A stretch of 5,932 bases of DNA from Deltaproteobacteria bacterium (lineage in GTDB: Bacteria; Desulfobacterota_D; UBA1144; Nemesobacterales; N074bin48): contig SMWS01000064.1 in NCBI GenBank assembly GCA_004356685.1, positions 1 to 5,932 of the forward strand, read 5' to 3'. The translations under genes and the position numbers were made by a program. The number at the start of each line of letters is the position of its first letter. Position 1 is the stretch's first letter. This document shows positions 4,710-5,932 of this stretch, one piece after another. Under the pieces are notes generated by a model, which ran no database searches, was not told where the DNA came from, and worked only from the letters and a program-made list of their open reading frames with translations.

Positions 4710-5932
4710 TTATTCAGGTGGTACAAAGAGCGATGTATTTATTGAACCTAACTGGGAGCTTATTCCAGTTATAAAATATAGATCGGGGTCTTGTCCGTTA
4801 TCTGTTATTGCCATATCCTGCGGACCATCAAAAAAGTCAGAATCAGGGTTGTCTCCTCTAAGTCCTACGGGAAATTCACCTAGAAATGGGAAGGGGCTAA
4901 TATCGTCTATCTTGGGATCGAATGTGAAAACACGGTCGGTGTTGAACATACTTATAAACCCGTAACCATGTTGGTTAAATACAATATCGGAAGTTGAATC
5001 CAGCTCATCTAAATTGGTTATTATAATTGGGTTACCCGTGCCTCTTAATAATGTATTAGTCTCCAAATCAATCTTAAAAATCGCCCCTGCGAGCTGACTT
5101 CCAATGTAAGCAAACTCATTATTAGGTGTTGCCGATATAGCTTCCGGGGAGCAGACAAATGGATTAATATCACTAAGTGGAAGATCTATAGAATCTTCAA
5201 TAGTATCTGTATCAGTATTAATAATATCTATACTGGTTGGAGAGTCAGCATCGCATGTGAATTCGAAGGTTTCAAAATCAAATAGTACATTTCCGCTATT
5301 TACAACATATATTTTTTCATTAATCACTGTTATTCCCTTACCAGTGCCGCTGGTTCCTTCGCCAGTTGCATCGATTATGGTTTCTATTTCGTTTGATTCA
5401 GAATTTATTACCGTTATAAATCCATTGCCTATCGGTGTAAAAGTCATATTGTCAATATTCTGGTTGGCCACATATACCTTGTCATTTATGATAACTACTC
5501 CTGCAGGATTGTTAAATGTACCTTCATCTACAATTATGACTTCATCACAGGGCTCAAAATCACCACCCACCTGTGAAATTATTGTTTCACATGATTGTTC
5601 CTCAATGTTTACTATCGCTACGTTTTCAGATATCAGGTTTGTCACATAAGCATGAGTGTTATTTAAAAAAGCAATGCCAACAGGGTCTGAACCCAGTGGC
5701 AATACAATAGTTCCTGTCTGTACTGGTGGATTCTGAGTAATATCAAAAATCTGAATATTATCCGAAAAGCCGTTTAACACATATGCTCTGTTATTATATA
5801 TCTCTATCCTGGTTGGTACGCTTCCCAGCTTTGCCAGGTTTCTGTTTACAGCGCCCCCCATGAGTTTGATTCTGGTATCAAGGGGAAGATCGATAAACAC
5901 CATGCTATCTATGGTAATACTATTTCCGCCTG
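4710..5932 (-). CDS. YVTN/YncE-like beta-propeller protein, 5' end off the window
   Basis: The frame is open from the right edge to TAA at 4710, about 407 codons. The residues GGNSITIDS precede the first ATG (5903), so that ATG is probably internal and the true start and any signal peptide lie beyond the edge. Counting from that Met, seven strands of the (A/V/I)YV-x-N type recur near residues 40, 85, 143, 198, 265, 313 and 375. They are followed by strands such as IQIFDI, VAIVNI, ITVINSESNEIETI and IDIINTDTDTIEDSI. This is the spacing of a seven-bladed propeller of the YncE/surface-layer type. The short strand before the first repeat (VFIDLPLD) could close the ring. Four cysteines (105, 119, 217, 251) and an acidic, Asn-rich composition fit an extracytoplasmic location. 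Such proteins bind ligands or partners and have no general catalytic motif. It is the same strand as the btu genes, 67 bases upstream, so it may share their transcript. The fold is fairly sure; the function is unknown. Confidence 0.75.
   Translation of the reverse strand, partial: GGNSITIDSMVFIDLPLDTRIKLMGGAVNRNLAKLGSVPTRIEIYNNRAYVLNGFSDNIQIFDITQNPPVQTGTIVLPLGSDPVGIAFLNNTHAYVTNLISENVAIVNIEEQSCETIISQVGGDFEPCDEVIIVDEGTFNNPAGVVIINDKVYVANQNIDNMTFTPIGNGFITVINSESNEIETIIDATGEGTSGTGKGITVINEKIYVVNSGNVLFDFETFEFTCDADSPTSIDIINTDTDTIEDSIDLPLSDINPFVCSPEAISATPNNEFAYIGSQLAGAIFKIDLETNTLLRGTGNPIIITNLDELDSTSDIVFNQHGYGFISMFNTDRVFTFDPKIDDISPFPFLGEFPVGLRGDNPDSDFFDGPQDMAITDNGQDPDLYFITGISSQLGSINTSLFVPPE

Noticed and set aside
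5257..5649. 130-codon plus-strand open frame inside the propeller gene
   Set aside because: It is antisense to a gene with clear propeller repeats and has no recognisable domain or good ribosome binding site. Other plus-strand frames within 2055-4965 were dismissed for the same reason.

Overview
The window is AT-rich bacterial DNA that looks chromosomal. A periplasmic binding protein with a Sec signal peptide but no lipobox cysteine, and a type IV prepilin, together suggest a diderm (Gram-negative) organism. The lineage cannot be fixed from this sequence. Desulfobacterota, Nitrospinota or a related environmental phylum would fit, but that is a guess. I see no mobile element, CRISPR array, tRNA or rRNA.

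Layout. On the + strand, the window opens with the 3' end of a lemA gene (to 154). A 280-base AT-rich gap follows. It carries a good sigma-70-type promoter (322-350) interleaved with a stack of perfect palindromes (327-381). Then comes a prepilin-like gene (435-1001). From 1016 to the right edge everything is on the - strand and reads leftwards. In transcription order the genes are: a seven-repeat beta-propeller protein (5' end off the window), a leaderless cobalamin-binding-type protein, a secreted BtuF-type binding protein, a BtuD-type ATPase and a BtuC-type permease. The last four are packed with 1, 5 and 27 bases between them and form one operon that converges on the pilin gene.

How the genes work together. 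BtuF (periplasm), BtuC (inner membrane) and BtuD (cytoplasm) make a complete class II ABC importer, most likely for cobalamin/corrinoids. The binding proteins resemble cobalamin binders more than siderophore binders, but substrate is an inference. No outer-membrane BtuB receptor is in view. The extracytoplasmic-looking beta-propeller directly upstream recalls BtuG of Bacteroides, a surface propeller that hands B12 to BtuB. This makes it a candidate capture protein.

The most interesting non-coding signals are two. First, a 47-base imperfect hairpin (4648-4694) hides the Shine-Dalgarno of the first operon gene behind a perfect anti-Shine-Dalgarno arm. Second, the pilin promoter has palindromes between its -35 and -10, over its predicted start site, and just downstream.
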